DNA from: CAYYFX01 sp964571855
GTDB lineage: Bacteria; ARS69
DNA: 64,000 bases
Direction: 5' to 3'
NCBI GenBank assembly: GCA_964571855.1
Contig: CAZNDO010000005.1
Span: 113,564 to 177,563 of the forward strand
The notes under the pieces were generated by a model, which saw nothing but the letters and a program-made list of their open reading frames with translations, was not told where the DNA came from and ran no database searches. Positions 17,305 to 29,378 of the stretch are shown here, one piece after another; the stretch's first letter is position 1, and each line of letters starts with the position of its first letter. Position numbers and translations under genes: made by a program.

Positions 17305-17661
17305 ATGCGAACCGTCGTCCTGCTGGCCGCACTCGCCGCCCTGCCCGGCTTGATCACCGCCTGTGACCGGGCCCCCGAGGCCGCTCCCGCTCCGTCGGGC
17401 ACGGCCGCGCCGCCGGCCGCGCCCCCCGCGTCCGGAGGCACGGGCCATGCGCCGGCCGGCGCCGTGCCCGGCTCGTACGAGGACTGGTGCGGCGGGCACG
17501 CCGTGCCGGAGTCGCAGTGCACGCGCTGCGACCCGTCGCTCATCCCCGCGTTCAAGGCCGTGAACGACTGGTGCGCGGAGCACGGACTCCCCGAGTCGCA
17601 GTGCCTCGTCTGCAACCCGGACCTCAAGATCGTGCGGCCAGCGAAGACGGAGGGTGCGTGA
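17305..17661 (+). CDS. Lipoprotein with two Cys/His metal-binding modules
   Basis: A 118-residue lipoprotein with lipobox LITAC (Cys at about 20). After a Pro/Ala linker come two copies of a module WCxxHxxPESxCxxCxPxL: WCGGHAVPESQCTRCDPSL and WCAEHGLPESQCLVCNPDL. Each offers three Cys and one His, suited to a soft or transition metal. The same module occurs twice near the N-terminus of the adaptor encoded next. AAGGAG is six bases before the ATG, and the stop shares a base with the adaptor start (TGATG). It is probably a periplasmic metal chaperone or sensor feeding the pump; the metal is not determined by sequence. Confidence 0.82.
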   Translation: MRTVVLLAALAALPGLITACDRAPEAAPAPSGTAAPPAAPPASGGTGHAPAGAVPGSYEDWCGGHAVPESQCTRCDPSLIPAFKAVNDWCAEHGLPESQCLVCNPDLKIVRPAKTEGA

Positions 17662-19022
17662 TGAGAGCGGTTCTCCTCGTTCCCCTCGCCCTCCTCGCGG
17701 CCGCCACCGGCTGCGGGCGGCGCGCCGGGCCGGCGACCGCCGCGGCGCCGGCGACGGAGGCCGCGGCGACGGATGCCGCCATGTGCGCGGAGCACGGCGT
17801 GCTCGAGGCCGTGTGCACCCGGTGCAATCCGAAGCTCGTGTCGATCTTCCGGTCCCGCGGGGACTGGTGCGCCGAGCACGAGTTCCCCGAGTCGTTCTGC
17901 CCGACGTGCCACCCCGAACGGGGCGGCCGTCCCGCGCAGGACGTGGCCGGGGACGAGGCGCCGGCGGACCGGCTGCGCGTGAAGTTCGCGGACGCGGACG
18001 TGGCACGCAAGATCGGGCTGGAGACGGCGGAGGCGCTCGCGGAGAGCGCCGGGATCGTCGTCCTCGCGCCCGCCGTGCTGGCTCCCGACGCGTCGCGCAG
18101 CGCCGCGGTCAACGTGCGCGTGCCCGGCGTCATCAAGAGCTTCCGCGCGGACCTCGGCACCCGCGTCTCCGCCGGGTCGCCGCTGGCGGAGATCGAGAGC
18201 TCGGGGGCCGCGGAGGATCGCGCACGGCTCTCGTCGGCGCGCGCGCAGCTCGAGGTGGCGGAGGCCGGCCACCGCCGCGAGGCGGACCTGCACGCGAAGG
18301 GCATCGCCGCCGCGAAGGACCTGCAGGCGGCGGCACAGGCGGTCGAGGAGGCGCGCGCGGCCGTGGAGGCGGCGCGCGCCGCCGTCGGGATGGCCGGCGC
18401 GGACGCCGGCAGCCCGGACACCTACGCGCTCGTCGCGCCGATCGACGGGGTCGTCACGGCGCGCCGCTTCACCGTGGGCACGCTGGTGGATCGCGAGGAG
18501 GTCGTCTTCGAGATCCTCGACGCGTCGGTCCTCTGGGCCGAGATCGACATCCCGGAGACGCAGGCGGCGCACGTCGCCGTCGGGCAGGAGGTCCGCATGG
18601 AGATCGACGGGATCCCGGACCGGACCTTCGAGGGCGTGGTGCGCTACGTCGCGCCCCTCGTCGACCGCTCGACGCGCACGGTGCGCGCGCGCGCACTCCT
18701 GGACAACGCCGACGGCGCGCTCCGCGCCCACAGCTACGGCCGCGCGCGGATCCTCGTGCCGTCGCCGGATGCCGCGGCGCTCGTGCCGCGCTCGGCCGTG
18801 CAGGAGGCGAAGGGCGTGACGCTCGTGTTCGTCCCGGTGGCGCCCGACGAGTTCGAGACGCGGCGCGTGCGGGTGGTCCCGTCCGACGGGGACGTGGTGG
18901 CGGTGACCTCGGGCCTCGCACCGGGGGAACGGGTGGTCACCACCGGCAGCTTCCTGCTGAAGACCGAGACGCTCAAGGGGAGCATCGGGGCGGGCTGCTG
19001 CGAAGTCGAGCCGGCCACGTGA
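17661..19022 (+). CDS. RND efflux periplasmic adaptor (CusB/CzcB-like) with N-terminal Cys/His modules
   Basis: A 453-residue lipoprotein (lipobox ATGC near residue 18). Residues about 41-87 carry two modules, MCAEHGVLEAVCTRCNPKL and WCAEHEFPESFCPTCHPER, the first with Met in place of Trp. The rest is a membrane-fusion protein: barrel-sandwich/lipoyl halves (VNVRVPGVIKSF and APIDGVVTARRF), a helical hairpin at about 175-250, a beta-barrel and a membrane-proximal domain. It ends in the GAGCCE-type C-terminus seen in heavy-metal adaptors. It bridges the TolC-like channel and the RND pump. Translation is probably coupled to the lipoprotein gene. The start is fixed by the signal sequence. Confidence 0.92.
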   Translation: MRAVLLVPLALLAAATGCGRRAGPATAAAPATEAAATDAAMCAEHGVLEAVCTRCNPKLVSIFRSRGDWCAEHEFPESFCPTCHPERGGRPAQDVAGDEAPADRLRVKFADADVARKIGLETAEALAESAGIVVLAPAVLAPDASRSAAVNVRVPGVIKSFRADLGTRVSAGSPLAEIESSGAAEDRARLSSARAQLEVAEAGHRREADLHAKGIAAAKDLQAAAQAVEEARAAVEAARAAVGMAGADAGSPDTYALVAPIDGVVTARRFTVGTLVDREEVVFEILDASVLWAEIDIPETQAAHVAVGQEVRMEIDGIPDRTFEGVVRYVAPLVDRSTRTVRARALLDNADGALRAHSYGRARILVPSPDAAALVPRSAVQEAKGVTLVFVPVAPDEFETRRVRVVPSDGDVVAVTSGLAPGERVVTTGSFLLKTETLKGSIGAGCCEVEPAT

Positions 19023-19032
19023 GGAGCGCGCG

Positions 19033-22101
<3,069 letters not shown>

Positions 22102-22119
22102 GCGCGGCGCGGCCGCCGA

Positions 22120-23469
22120 TCAGCCGAGCGCGCGCCCCACGTCCATGACCGTGACGGACAGCATGAGCAGGACCAGCAGCGCGAAGCCGATCTGCTGCAG
22201 CACGATGCGGACCTTGAGGGACGGCGGGCGCCGCGTGACGAACTCCACGAGGTGCAGCGCGAGGTGGCCGCCGTCCAGCACGGGGATGGGCAGCAGGTTG
22301 AAGATGGCGAGCTGCGTGGAGATGTTCGCCATCATCACGAGGAACGCCACGACGCCCCAGCGCGCGGCCTCCCCGAACATCTCCGCCATGCGGAGCGGAC
22401 CGCCCAGTCCCTCCTCCTGCGCCTCGCGCCCCGTGACCATCCGCGAGAGCCCGTCCACGACGAGCGCGGGGAGCTGCGGCACGAGGGCGAGCACGCGCGT
22501 GGTGAGGTGCCAGGCCTCGCCGGCGCCGGCCACGAGCGCCTCCCCGGGGCCGAGGCGGCGCGTCTCCACGAGGGCCTGCGCGTCCAGCGTGCCCACGGTC
22601 TCCCGGCCGTCCGCGCCGGACACCTCCGCGGAGCCGGGCGTGAGCGTGCTCTCGAGCCGCGCGCCGTCGCGCTCGAAGACGATGCGGATGGCCTGGCCCG
22701 GACGCTCCGACGCGTACCGCACGAGGTCCGCCCAGCGGTCCGAGGCGCGGCCGTCGAACGAGAGCACCCGGTCCCCGGTGCGCAACCCGGCGTTCCACGC
22801 GGGACCGTTGCGCTTCACGTAGCCCATGACGGCATCCTGGTGGTAGATCACGCCGAGCGGGGCGCCCATGCCGAAGCCCTTCTCGCCCGCCGTGCCGGTG
22901 ATCTCCACCTCCCGCCCGCCGCGGTCCAGCACGAACCGGTAGGACTCCCGCGGGCCGATGCGGTACAGCTCGTCGGTGAACGAGTTCCAGGTGTCCACGG
23001 CCGTCCCGTTCACCGTGCGGACCACGTCGCCCGCGCGGATGCCGAGGGACTGCGCCACCGAGTCCTCCACGACCTCGCCGATGCGCGTGGGGTGCGGCAC
23101 GGGATCGCCCGAGACGTACAGCACGGTGGCGAAGAGCAGCACGGCGAGCACGTAGTTCATGGCGGGGCCGGCCAGCACGATGGCGGAGCGCGCGCCCACG
23201 CCCTTGGAGAGGAACTCGTCCGAGGTCTCGTCCCGGGTCTCCTCCGGGTTGTCGCCCGCGAACTTCACGTACCCGCCGAACGGGATGGCGCTGATGCTCC
23301 AGCGCGTGTCCCCGCGCGTGACGCCGAAGACCTCGGGACCGAACCCGATGGAGAACTTGAGCACGCGCACGCCCGTCTTGCGCGCCACGATGTAGTGCCC
23401 CCACTCGTGCACGAGCACGAGGATGGAGAGCGCGACGATCAGCCAGAACGCGGGCGCGAGGAAGGTCAC
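22120..23469 (-). CDS. rseP: Site-2 zinc metalloprotease RseP
   Basis: A 449-residue membrane protease: HEWGH (HExxH) in the first helix at about 22-26, two PDZ-like segments (about 110-190 and 195-280), and the C-terminal NLLPIPVLDGGH motif supplying the third zinc ligand. It cleaves anti-sigma factors or signal peptides inside the membrane. The GTG at 23469 overlaps the dxr stop as GTGA. The position after cdsA-dxr matches the E. coli order around rseP. It is the last gene of the long ribosome/envelope operon. Confidence 0.95.
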   Translation of the reverse strand: MTFLAPAFWLIVALSILVLVHEWGHYIVARKTGVRVLKFSIGFGPEVFGVTRGDTRWSISAIPFGGYVKFAGDNPEETRDETSDEFLSKGVGARSAIVLAGPAMNYVLAVLLFATVLYVSGDPVPHPTRIGEVVEDSVAQSLGIRAGDVVRTVNGTAVDTWNSFTDELYRIGPRESYRFVLDRGGREVEITGTAGEKGFGMGAPLGVIYHQDAVMGYVKRNGPAWNAGLRTGDRVLSFDGRASDRWADLVRYASERPGQAIRIVFERDGARLESTLTPGSAEVSGADGRETVGTLDAQALVETRRLGPGEALVAGAGEAWHLTTRVLALVPQLPALVVDGLSRMVTGREAQEEGLGGPLRMAEMFGEAARWGVVAFLVMMANISTQLAIFNLLPIPVLDGGHLALHLVEFVTRRPPSLKVRIVLQQIGFALLVLLMLSVTVMDVGRALG

Positions 23470-24701
23470 AGGGCTCCTCCGAGGATGCGGACGCGGGCGG
23501 GTCCTTCCGCCACGAGGCGCCGGGCCTCCCGGCGCGTGAACCCGTCGGCCGCGCGGAAGTTCTCCAGCGTGGGCTCGGGGTGCGTGGCGCAGCGGGCCAG
23601 GCACTCCTCGATGACCCGGGGAATGTCCGGGAAGCCGATCTCCCCGGCAAGGAACGCCTCCACCGCCACCTCGTTCGCGGCGTTCAGCACCGCCGGCGCG
23701 GTGCCGCCCTCCTCCCCGGCCTCGCGGGCCAGCCGGAGGCACGGGAAGCGCGCCTCGTCCGGCGCCTCGAACGTGAGCGCGCCGGCCCGGACCAGGTCCA
23801 GGGCGGGCACCGGGGAGGGCAGCCGCTCCGGCAGGGTCAGGGCGTACTGGATGGGCAGGCACATGTCGGGCTCGGAGACCTGGGCCATGACGGAGTGATC
23901 GACGAACTCCACCATCGAATGAACCAGGGACTGCGGGTGCACGACCACCTCGATGCGATCGTACGGCAGGCCGAAGTAGTGGTGCGTCTCGATCACCTCG
24001 AGGCCCTTGTTCATCAGGGTGGCGGAGTCCACGGTGATCTTCGGCCCCATGGCCCACGTGGGGTGCGACAGCGCCTCGTCCGGGGTGATGTGCGCGAAGT
24101 CCCGGGCCGGCCGGGTGCGGAACGGGCCGCCGGACGCCGTCAGGATCACCCGGCGCACGGCGCGCTCCGGGTTCCCGCGCAGGCACTGGTGGATGGCGGA
24201 CAGCTCGCTGTCCAGCGGCAGCAGCTCCGCGCCGCCGCGGCGCGCCGCCGCGAGCACCAGCTCCCCGGCCACCACGAGCGGCTCCTTGTTCGCCAGGGCC
24301 ACGTCCGTGCCGTGCTCCAGCGCGTCCAGCGTGGGGACCAGCCCCAGGCTGCCCACCATGCCGTTGACCACCAGGTCCAGGCCGTCCCGCCCGGCGATCT
24401 CGCGCGCACCGCGCTCCCCGTCGAGGATCTCGGGCGTCCCGTCGCCGCCGGCGGGGAGCGCGTCCCGGAGGCTGCGCGCGGCCGCCGCGTCCGCCACCGC
24501 GACCACCGCGGGCCGGAACTCCCGGATGAGCCCGAGCAGCTCCTCCCACCGGGAGCCCACGGCGAGCGCCTCCACGCGGAACCGGTCCGGCCAGTGCCGC
24601 ACGATCTTCAGCGTGCTGCGCCCGATGGATCCCGTGGCGCCGAGGAGCGCGATGCGCTTCGGCGGGCCGGCGGGAGGATGGGCGGTGCGGTGCGGGCTCA
24701 T
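23466..24701 (-). CDS. dxr: 1-deoxy-D-xylulose 5-phosphate reductoisomerase
   Basis: 411 residues. It catalyses the NADPH-dependent conversion of DXP to MEP in the non-mevalonate isoprenoid pathway. The N-terminal Rossmann motif is GATGSIG at about 20-26. Other family motifs are ANKEPLVVAGEL, the substrate-binding segment LDSELSAIHQCL, ASGGPF and the flexible-loop region around HPTWAMGPKITVDSATLMNKG. Length matches the family. The ATG at 24701 overlaps the cdsA stop as ATGA. UppS, encoded two genes upstream, uses isoprenoid made by this pathway. Confidence 0.96.
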   Translation of the reverse strand: MSPHRTAHPPAGPPKRIALLGATGSIGRSTLKIVRHWPDRFRVEALAVGSRWEELLGLIREFRPAVVAVADAAAARSLRDALPAGGDGTPEILDGERGAREIAGRDGLDLVVNGMVGSLGLVPTLDALEHGTDVALANKEPLVVAGELVLAAARRGGAELLPLDSELSAIHQCLRGNPERAVRRVILTASGGPFRTRPARDFAHITPDEALSHPTWAMGPKITVDSATLMNKGLEVIETHHYFGLPYDRIEVVVHPQSLVHSMVEFVDHSVMAQVSEPDMCLPIQYALTLPERLPSPVPALDLVRAGALTFEAPDEARFPCLRLAREAGEEGGTAPAVLNAANEVAVEAFLAGEIGFPDIPRVIEECLARCATHPEPTLENFRAADGFTRREARRLVAEGPARVRILGGAL

Positions 24702-25549
24702 GCGAACACCACGAAGGTGAGGAAGTAGTACATCACCGGCCCGCAGAATAGCAGGCTGTCGAAGCGGTCGAGGACCCCTCCGTGGCCGGGAATGGTGTCG
24801 GACGTGTCCTTGATCCGCGCGTCCCGCTTCAGGAGCGACTCCACGAGGTCCCCGAGTTGGGCGGCCACGCCGGCCAGCAACGCCAGGACCAGGGTCTCGC
24901 CGGCGCCGAGGTACGGGGCCCCGAACTCGTCCCGCACGAACCACGCGCGGCCCAGGAATGCCGCCGCCACCGCCGCGGCGAGCCCGCCCACGGCCCCCTC
25001 CACGGACTTCTTCGGGCTGATGGCCGGCGCCAGCCGCCGCTTCCCCCAGGCCAGCCCGATGAAGTACGCGCCCGTGTCCGACGCCCATGCCACGAGGAAG
25101 GCGTACAGGAGGAAGTGGCTGCCCGCCTCGTCCGGCAGCCCGAGCTGCCGCGGCAGCTCCCGCAGCAGCAGCAGGTGCAGCATCAGCCAGCCCACGTAGA
25201 ACACGCCGAACATCGTGGTGGCGATGTCGTAGATCGGGAACGACATCTCCGGACGGAACAGCTCGCGCAAGGCACTCGCGATCATGAGCGCGGCGAGGAA
25301 GGCGCCCAGGAACGGCCCGCCGCCGGGCCCCCACCACCAGGTGATCGTGGACAGCACGAGCGCGGCGAACACCCCCAGCCGCTTCGAGGGGTTCACGCCC
25401 TTCGCCTCCATCACGCGGTAGAACTCCCACAGCGTGACGGTCATCGTGGCGTTCACGAACAGGAGGAACGCTCCGCCGCCGCGCCGCGAGAGCCAGACGA
25501 GGATGGGCAGGAAGACGATCGCGGAGAGGACGCGCCGCAGCGTTCCCAA
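24698..25549 (-). CDS. cdsA: Phosphatidate cytidylyltransferase
   Basis: A 283-residue polytopic membrane enzyme making CDP-diacylglycerol from phosphatidate and CTP. The family signature appears as WASDTGAYFIGLAWGKRRL and then ISPKKSVEG, with the Asp pair for metal binding in the C-terminal LGDLVESLLKRDARIKD region and PGHGGVLDRFDS. The start at 25549 is TTG, three bases after the uppS stop; no good ATG or GTG exists nearby, so the exact start is slightly uncertain. It is the eighth gene of the rplM-rseP operon. Confidence 0.94.
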   Translation of the reverse strand: MGTLRRVLSAIVFLPILVWLSRRGGGAFLLFVNATMTVTLWEFYRVMEAKGVNPSKRLGVFAALVLSTITWWWGPGGGPFLGAFLAALMIASALRELFRPEMSFPIYDIATTMFGVFYVGWLMLHLLLLRELPRQLGLPDEAGSHFLLYAFLVAWASDTGAYFIGLAWGKRRLAPAISPKKSVEGAVGGLAAAVAAAFLGRAWFVRDEFGAPYLGAGETLVLALLAGVAAQLGDLVESLLKRDARIKDTSDTIPGHGGVLDRFDSLLFCGPVMYYFLTFVVFA

Positions 25550-25552
25550 CCG

Positions 25553-26362
25553 CTACTTCTTCCCGGAGTGCGGCACGGCGACGGGCTCCGCCGCGCGCGC
25601 CGGGCTCTCGACGCGGCCGAACCGCCGCTCGCGGCCCTGGAAGTCGCGGATGGCCGTGTACAGGGTCTCGCGGCGGAACTCCGGCCACGGCACGGGAGTG
25701 ACCCAGATCTCCGCGTACGCGATCTGCCACAGCAGGAAGTTCGACACGCGCATCTCCCCCGACGTGCGGATGAGCAGGTCCGGATCCGGCAGGTCCCGGG
25801 TGGACAGGAAGCCCGCGAACGCGGACTCGTCCAGTTCCTCCGCGCGCAGCCGTCCCGCGGCCACCTCGCGCGCGGCGGCGCGCGCCGCGTCCACGATCTC
25901 GGGGCGCCCGCCGTAGGACAGCGCCAGGTTCAGGATCATCCCGTCGTTGTGCTCCAGGGCGCGCCGCGTGCGCTCGATCTGCCGGCGGACGTCCCACGGC
26001 AGTTCCGCGATGCGGCCGATCGTGCGGAAGCTCACGCCGTGCGCGTCCAGGTCCGGCTGCTCGCGGCGCAGCGTGTCCTTCAGCGCCTGCATGAGGCCGT
26101 TGATCTCGGCGCGCGGGCGGTTCCAGTTCTCCACCGAGAACGCGTACAGCGTGAGCACCTTCACGCCGAGCTCGTCGCATACCCGGATGGTGTCCCGCAC
26201 GGGCTGGATGCCGGCGCGGTGGCCGGCGAGCCGGGGCAGCCGCCGGCTCTTCGCCCACCGTCCGTTGCCGTCCATGATCACCGCGACGTGGCGCGGGATG
26301 GCGGCCCCGGCCGCCGCCGCGGCGCGGATCTCCCGCTCCAGCTCGATCTCTCGTTGGGTCAT
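25553..26362 (-). CDS. uppS: Undecaprenyl diphosphate synthase (cis-prenyltransferase)
   Basis: 269 residues. Elongates farnesyl diphosphate with IPP to the C55 lipid carrier for peptidoglycan and O-antigen. Motifs: HVAVIMDGNGRWA (catalytic Asp at about 31), GHRAG, the TLYAFSVENWNRP segment, and RTSGEMRVSNFLLWQ near the C-terminus. It is slightly longer than E. coli UppS because of N-terminal and Pro/Ala-rich C-terminal extensions. GGGAG precedes the ATG; 10 bases separate it from frr. Confidence 0.95.
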   Translation of the reverse strand: MTQREIELEREIRAAAAAGAAIPRHVAVIMDGNGRWAKSRRLPRLAGHRAGIQPVRDTIRVCDELGVKVLTLYAFSVENWNRPRAEINGLMQALKDTLRREQPDLDAHGVSFRTIGRIAELPWDVRRQIERTRRALEHNDGMILNLALSYGGRPEIVDAARAAAREVAAGRLRAEELDESAFAGFLSTRDLPDPDLLIRTSGEMRVSNFLLWQIAYAEIWVTPVPWPEFRRETLYTAIRDFQGRERRFGRVESPARAAEPVAVPHSGKK

Positions 26363-26372
26363 GGAACTCCCG

Positions 26373-26930
26373 TCAGATCGAGAGGATCTCCTTCTCCTTC
26401 GCGGCCAGGATCGTGTCGATCTCCTTCACGTGCTTGTCGGTCAGCTCCTGGATCCGGTCGTGGCCGCGCTTCTCCTCGTCCTCGGTGACGGCGTGGTCCT
26501 TCAGCGCCTTCTTGAGCGCCTCGTTGCCGTCGCGGCGGGCGGCCCGCACCGCCACGCGCCCCTCCTCCGCGGCGTGCTTCGCGATCCTGACCAGCTCCTT
26601 GCGGCGCTCCTCGGTGAGCGCCGGGATCGGCACGCGCACCACCACGCCGTCGTTCGCCGGGTTCAACCCCAGGTCCGCCGCGCGGATGGCCTTCTCGATG
26701 GGCCCGATCAGGCTCTTGTCCCAGGGCTGCACCACGAGCAGGCGCGGCTCCGGGGCGCCCACCGTGCCCACCTGGTTCAGCGGCGTGGACTGCCCGTACG
26801 CCTCCACGCGCACGCCTTCCAGGAGGGCGGGCGTGGCCTTCCCGGCGCGCAGCTTGGCGAACTCGCGCTTCACGGCCTCGATGGAGTTGCGCATCTTCTG
26901 CTCGCACTCGCGGAAAACGGCGTCGCTCAT
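26373..26930 (-). CDS. frr: Ribosome recycling factor
   Basis: 185 residues, the standard RRF length. The three-helix bundle and beta-alpha-beta domain are recognisable: the N-terminal helix around KMRNSIEAVKREFAKLRAGKA, the PLNQVGTVGAPEPRLLVVQPWD strand region and a Lys/Glu-rich C-terminal helix. It splits post-termination ribosomes together with EF-G. The start overlaps the pyrH stop as ATGA, the usual pyrH-frr pairing. Confidence 0.97.
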   Translation of the reverse strand: MSDAVFRECEQKMRNSIEAVKREFAKLRAGKATPALLEGVRVEAYGQSTPLNQVGTVGAPEPRLLVVQPWDKSLIGPIEKAIRAADLGLNPANDGVVVRVPIPALTEERRKELVRIAKHAAEEGRVAVRAARRDGNEALKKALKDHAVTEDEEKRGHDRIQELTDKHVKEIDTILAAKEKEILSI

Positions 26931-27649
26931 TCCGTACTCCCCACCAGGGTTCCGATGTTCTCGCCCAATAGGACCTTCCGCATGTTGTTCCCCTCCTCCA
27001 GCCGGAACACCAGGATGGGGAGGTCGTTGTCCATGCAAAGCGAGATGGCGGTGGCGTCCATCACCTTGAGGCCCCGCGTGAGGACCTCCTTGAACGAGAT
27101 GCGCTTCAGGAGCTGCGCATCGGGGTTCGTGGCGGGATCCGCCGTGTAGACGCCGTCCACCTTCGTGGCCTTCATGATGACCTCGGCGCCGATCTCCACC
27201 GCGCGCAGGCTGGCCGCGGTGTCCGTGGTGAAGAACGGGTTGCCCGTGCCGGCGGCGAGGATGATGACGCGTCCCTTCTCCAGGTGCCGGATGGCGCGGC
27301 GCCGGATGTACGGCTCCGCCACCTCCTGCACGTTGATGGCCGTCATCACGCGGGTGGGGACGCCGATCTGCTCCAGCGAGTCCTGCAGCGCCATCGCGTT
27401 GATCAGCGTGGCCAGCATGCCCATGTAGTCGCCGTTCACGCGGTCCATGCCCACGCGGCTGGCGGCGAGGCCGCGGAAGATGTTCCCGCCGCCGATGACG
27501 ATGCCCACCTGGACGCGGAGCTCCGTGAGCTCCTTGACCTGCCCGGCGACGCGGCCGATCACCGGGGCGTCGATCCCGAAACCCTGGGTGCCGGCGAGCA
27601 TCTCGCCGGAGAGCTTCAGGAGGATCCGCTTGAACCGCGGCTCTGTCAT
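26927..27649 (-). CDS. pyrH: UMP kinase
   Basis: 240 residues, amino-acid-kinase fold; phosphorylates UMP to UDP. N-terminal KRILLKLSGEML, GGGNIFRG at about 53-60, and the GTGNPFFTTDTAA substrate loop are all intact, as is the ATP-binding KVDGVYTADP segment. GGGGGAG precedes the ATG. The position between tsf and frr is the conserved bacterial order. Confidence 0.97.
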   Translation of the reverse strand: MTEPRFKRILLKLSGEMLAGTQGFGIDAPVIGRVAGQVKELTELRVQVGIVIGGGNIFRGLAASRVGMDRVNGDYMGMLATLINAMALQDSLEQIGVPTRVMTAINVQEVAEPYIRRRAIRHLEKGRVIILAAGTGNPFFTTDTAASLRAVEIGAEVIMKATKVDGVYTADPATNPDAQLLKRISFKEVLTRGLKVMDATAISLCMDNDLPILVFRLEEGNNMRKVLLGENIGTLVGSTE

Positions 27650-27700
27650 GACTCCCCCCGGGACCCGCCCGCGCGAGGGCCGGCGGGCCCGCCGCGGACG

Positions 27701-28309
27701 CTACCCGATCGTGTCGCCGAGGACGAAGCGCACGAACCGCCGGATCTGGATGTTCTCGCCGAGCTTCGCGATGTGCGCCTTCAGGAGGTCCTCGATCTTC
27801 TGCTCGGGGTCCTTCACGAAGGCCTGCTCCATCAGCGTGCGGTCAGCGTACCACTTGTCCATCTTCCCCTCGACGATCTTCTCCGCGATGTTCTGCGGCT
27901 TGCCCAGCGCCAGCACCTGCGCGAGCACGATCTCCCGCTCCGCGTTCGCCGCGGCGGGGTCCACCTCGGCGCGCGTGACGCCGAGCGGCGTGGGATCGTG
28001 GGCGGCGACGTGCATGGCCAGGTCGCGCACGAAGGCCTGGAAGTCGTCCGTGCGGGCCACGAAGTCCGTCTCGCACGCCACCTCCACGAGCACGGCCACC
28101 TTGCCGTTGCCGTGGACGTAGGAGCCGATCAGGCCCTCCTTCGTCTCCCGGCCGGCCTTCTTCGCCGCGGCCGCGAGGCCCTTCTTGCGCAGGAAGGCGA
28201 TGGCCTCCTGGAAGTCCCCGTTCGTCTCCGCCAGGGCGCGCTTGCAATCCATGATCCCCGCGCCGGTCTTCTCGCGCAGGTCCTTCACCAGGCTCGCTTC
28301 GATGGTCAT
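27701..28309 (-). CDS. tsf: Elongation factor Ts (short form)
   Basis: 202 residues with the diagnostic N-terminal LREKTGAGIMDCKRAL and the EVACETDFVAR core; exchanges GDP for GTP on EF-Tu. At about 200 residues it is the short form that lacks part of the core and coiled-coil duplication of the 283-residue E. coli protein, as in many non-proteobacteria. GGAGCGAG precedes the ATG. It lies 135 bases downstream of rpsB, with a strong hairpin in the gap. Confidence 0.96.
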   Translation of the reverse strand: MTIEASLVKDLREKTGAGIMDCKRALAETNGDFQEAIAFLRKKGLAAAAKKAGRETKEGLIGSYVHGNGKVAVLVEVACETDFVARTDDFQAFVRDLAMHVAAHDPTPLGVTRAEVDPAAANAEREIVLAQVLALGKPQNIAEKIVEGKMDKWYADRTLMEQAFVKDPEQKIEDLLKAHIAKLGENIQIRRFVRFVLGDTIG

Positions 28310-28383
28310 CTCTCGCTCCTCGGAGGGCGGCTCGCCCTCCCGGTGTCCGGCATCCCGGGGTGCACCCCGCCGGGCGGACCGGC

Positions 28384-28423
28384 GCGGGACCGCCCGGGCG
28401 CGGCGCGCCCGGCGGGGTCCCGC
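28384..28423 (-). other. Intercistronic hairpin between rpsB and tsf
   Basis: A long GC stem in which GCGGGAC at 28384-28390 pairs with GTCCCGC at 28417-28423, with further inner pairing of GGGCGC and GCGCCC. There is no T-tract, so it is more likely an mRNA processing, stability or attenuation element than a full terminator. Confidence 0.5.
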
Positions 28424-28444
28424 GGATCCGTCGCGGGCGTCTCG

Positions 28445-29224
28445 CTATTCGTCGCGGGCCGACGCGGACGCGTGCTCCGCCTTCTCGGCGCGGGACGCGT
28501 GCTCGGCCGTCATCTTCGCCGCCAGGTCCCGGCTGTCCCGCGCCCTCGCCGCGCCCTCCTTCACCGCCTCGGCCACGGCCCGGGTGAGGAGCTGGATGGA
28601 GCGGATGGCGTCGTCGTTGCCGGGGATCGGGTGCGAGATGGTCTCCGGATCCGAGTTCGTGTCGACCACGCCGACGACGGGGATCCCGAGCTTCTTCGCC
28701 TCCGTGACCGCGATCTTCTCCTTGATGGTGTCCACCACGAAGAGGACCGCGGGCGGGCGATCCAGCGACTTGATGCCGTGGAACACCTTGTCGAGCTTGC
28801 CGAGCTCCTTCTCGATCCCGGCGCGCTCCTTCTTCGAGATGAGCTCCCACGACGTGTCGGTCCGCATCTGCTCGAGCTCCTGGAAGCGCTGGAGCGAGCG
28901 GCGGATGGTCTGGAAGTTCGTCAGCATGCCGCCGAGCCAGCGCTCGGTGACGTAGTGCTGCCCGCAGTCCTCGGCGGACTCGCGGATGGTGTCCTTCGCC
29001 TGCTTCTTCGTGCCCACGAAGAGGACGGAGCCGCCGCCGGCCACGGTGTCCCGCACCAGGCGGCACGCGCGCTCCAGGCACGCGAGGGACTTCTGGAGGT
29101 CCAGGATGTAGATCCCGTTCCGCTCCATGAAGATGTACTTGCGCATCTTCGGGTTCCAGCGCTGCGTCTGGTGGCCGAAGTGGACGCCCGCTTCGAGCAG
29201 GTCCCGCAGGGTGACGTTCGACAA
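28445..29224 (-). CDS. rpsB: 30S ribosomal protein S2
   Basis: 259 residues from the TTG at 29224. This start is chosen because AAGGAG at 29233-29238 lies eight bases upstream and the protein then begins S-N-V-T-L-R-D-L-L-E-A-G-V-H-F-G-H-Q-T, matching normal S2 N-termini. An in-frame ATG at 29266 would add 14 residues and lacks a good ribosome binding site. S2 landmarks: RWNPKM, the FVGTKKQA segment, RWLGGMLTNFQTI and the VVGVVDTNSDP motif. The C-terminal Ala/Glu/Arg-rich tail is a usual species-specific extension. It assembles on the 30S back side. Confidence 0.95.
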   Translation of the reverse strand: MSNVTLRDLLEAGVHFGHQTQRWNPKMRKYIFMERNGIYILDLQKSLACLERACRLVRDTVAGGGSVLFVGTKKQAKDTIRESAEDCGQHYVTERWLGGMLTNFQTIRRSLQRFQELEQMRTDTSWELISKKERAGIEKELGKLDKVFHGIKSLDRPPAVLFVVDTIKEKIAVTEAKKLGIPVVGVVDTNSDPETISHPIPGNDDAIRSIQLLTRAVAEAVKEGAARARDSRDLAAKMTAEHASRAEKAEHASASARDE

Positions 29225-29340
29225 GGGTGGTGCTCCTTGCTGGGTTGAAGCCTCCGCCGTCGTCATTCCGGAACGGGACCGCGCGGCGCCGGGAGCGACT
29301 CGTCGCGGACCGCCCGACCGGTCGGACGGCGTGTGGAATC

Positions 29341-29372
29341 GGGCGCACAGCCCCGGAAGGGGCCGGGCGCCC
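29341..29372 (-). terminator. Hairpin just after rpsI, possible terminator or processing site
   Basis: Two stacked stems: GGGCGC/GCGCCC enclosing GCCCC-GGAA-GGGGC, starting six bases after the rpsI stop codon. There is no T-tract on the minus strand. It may separate rplM-rpsI from rpsB-tsf or form part of an rpsB leader; the remaining spacer to rpsB contains another short palindrome near 29310. Confidence 0.45.
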
Positions 29373-29378
29373 CGGGGT

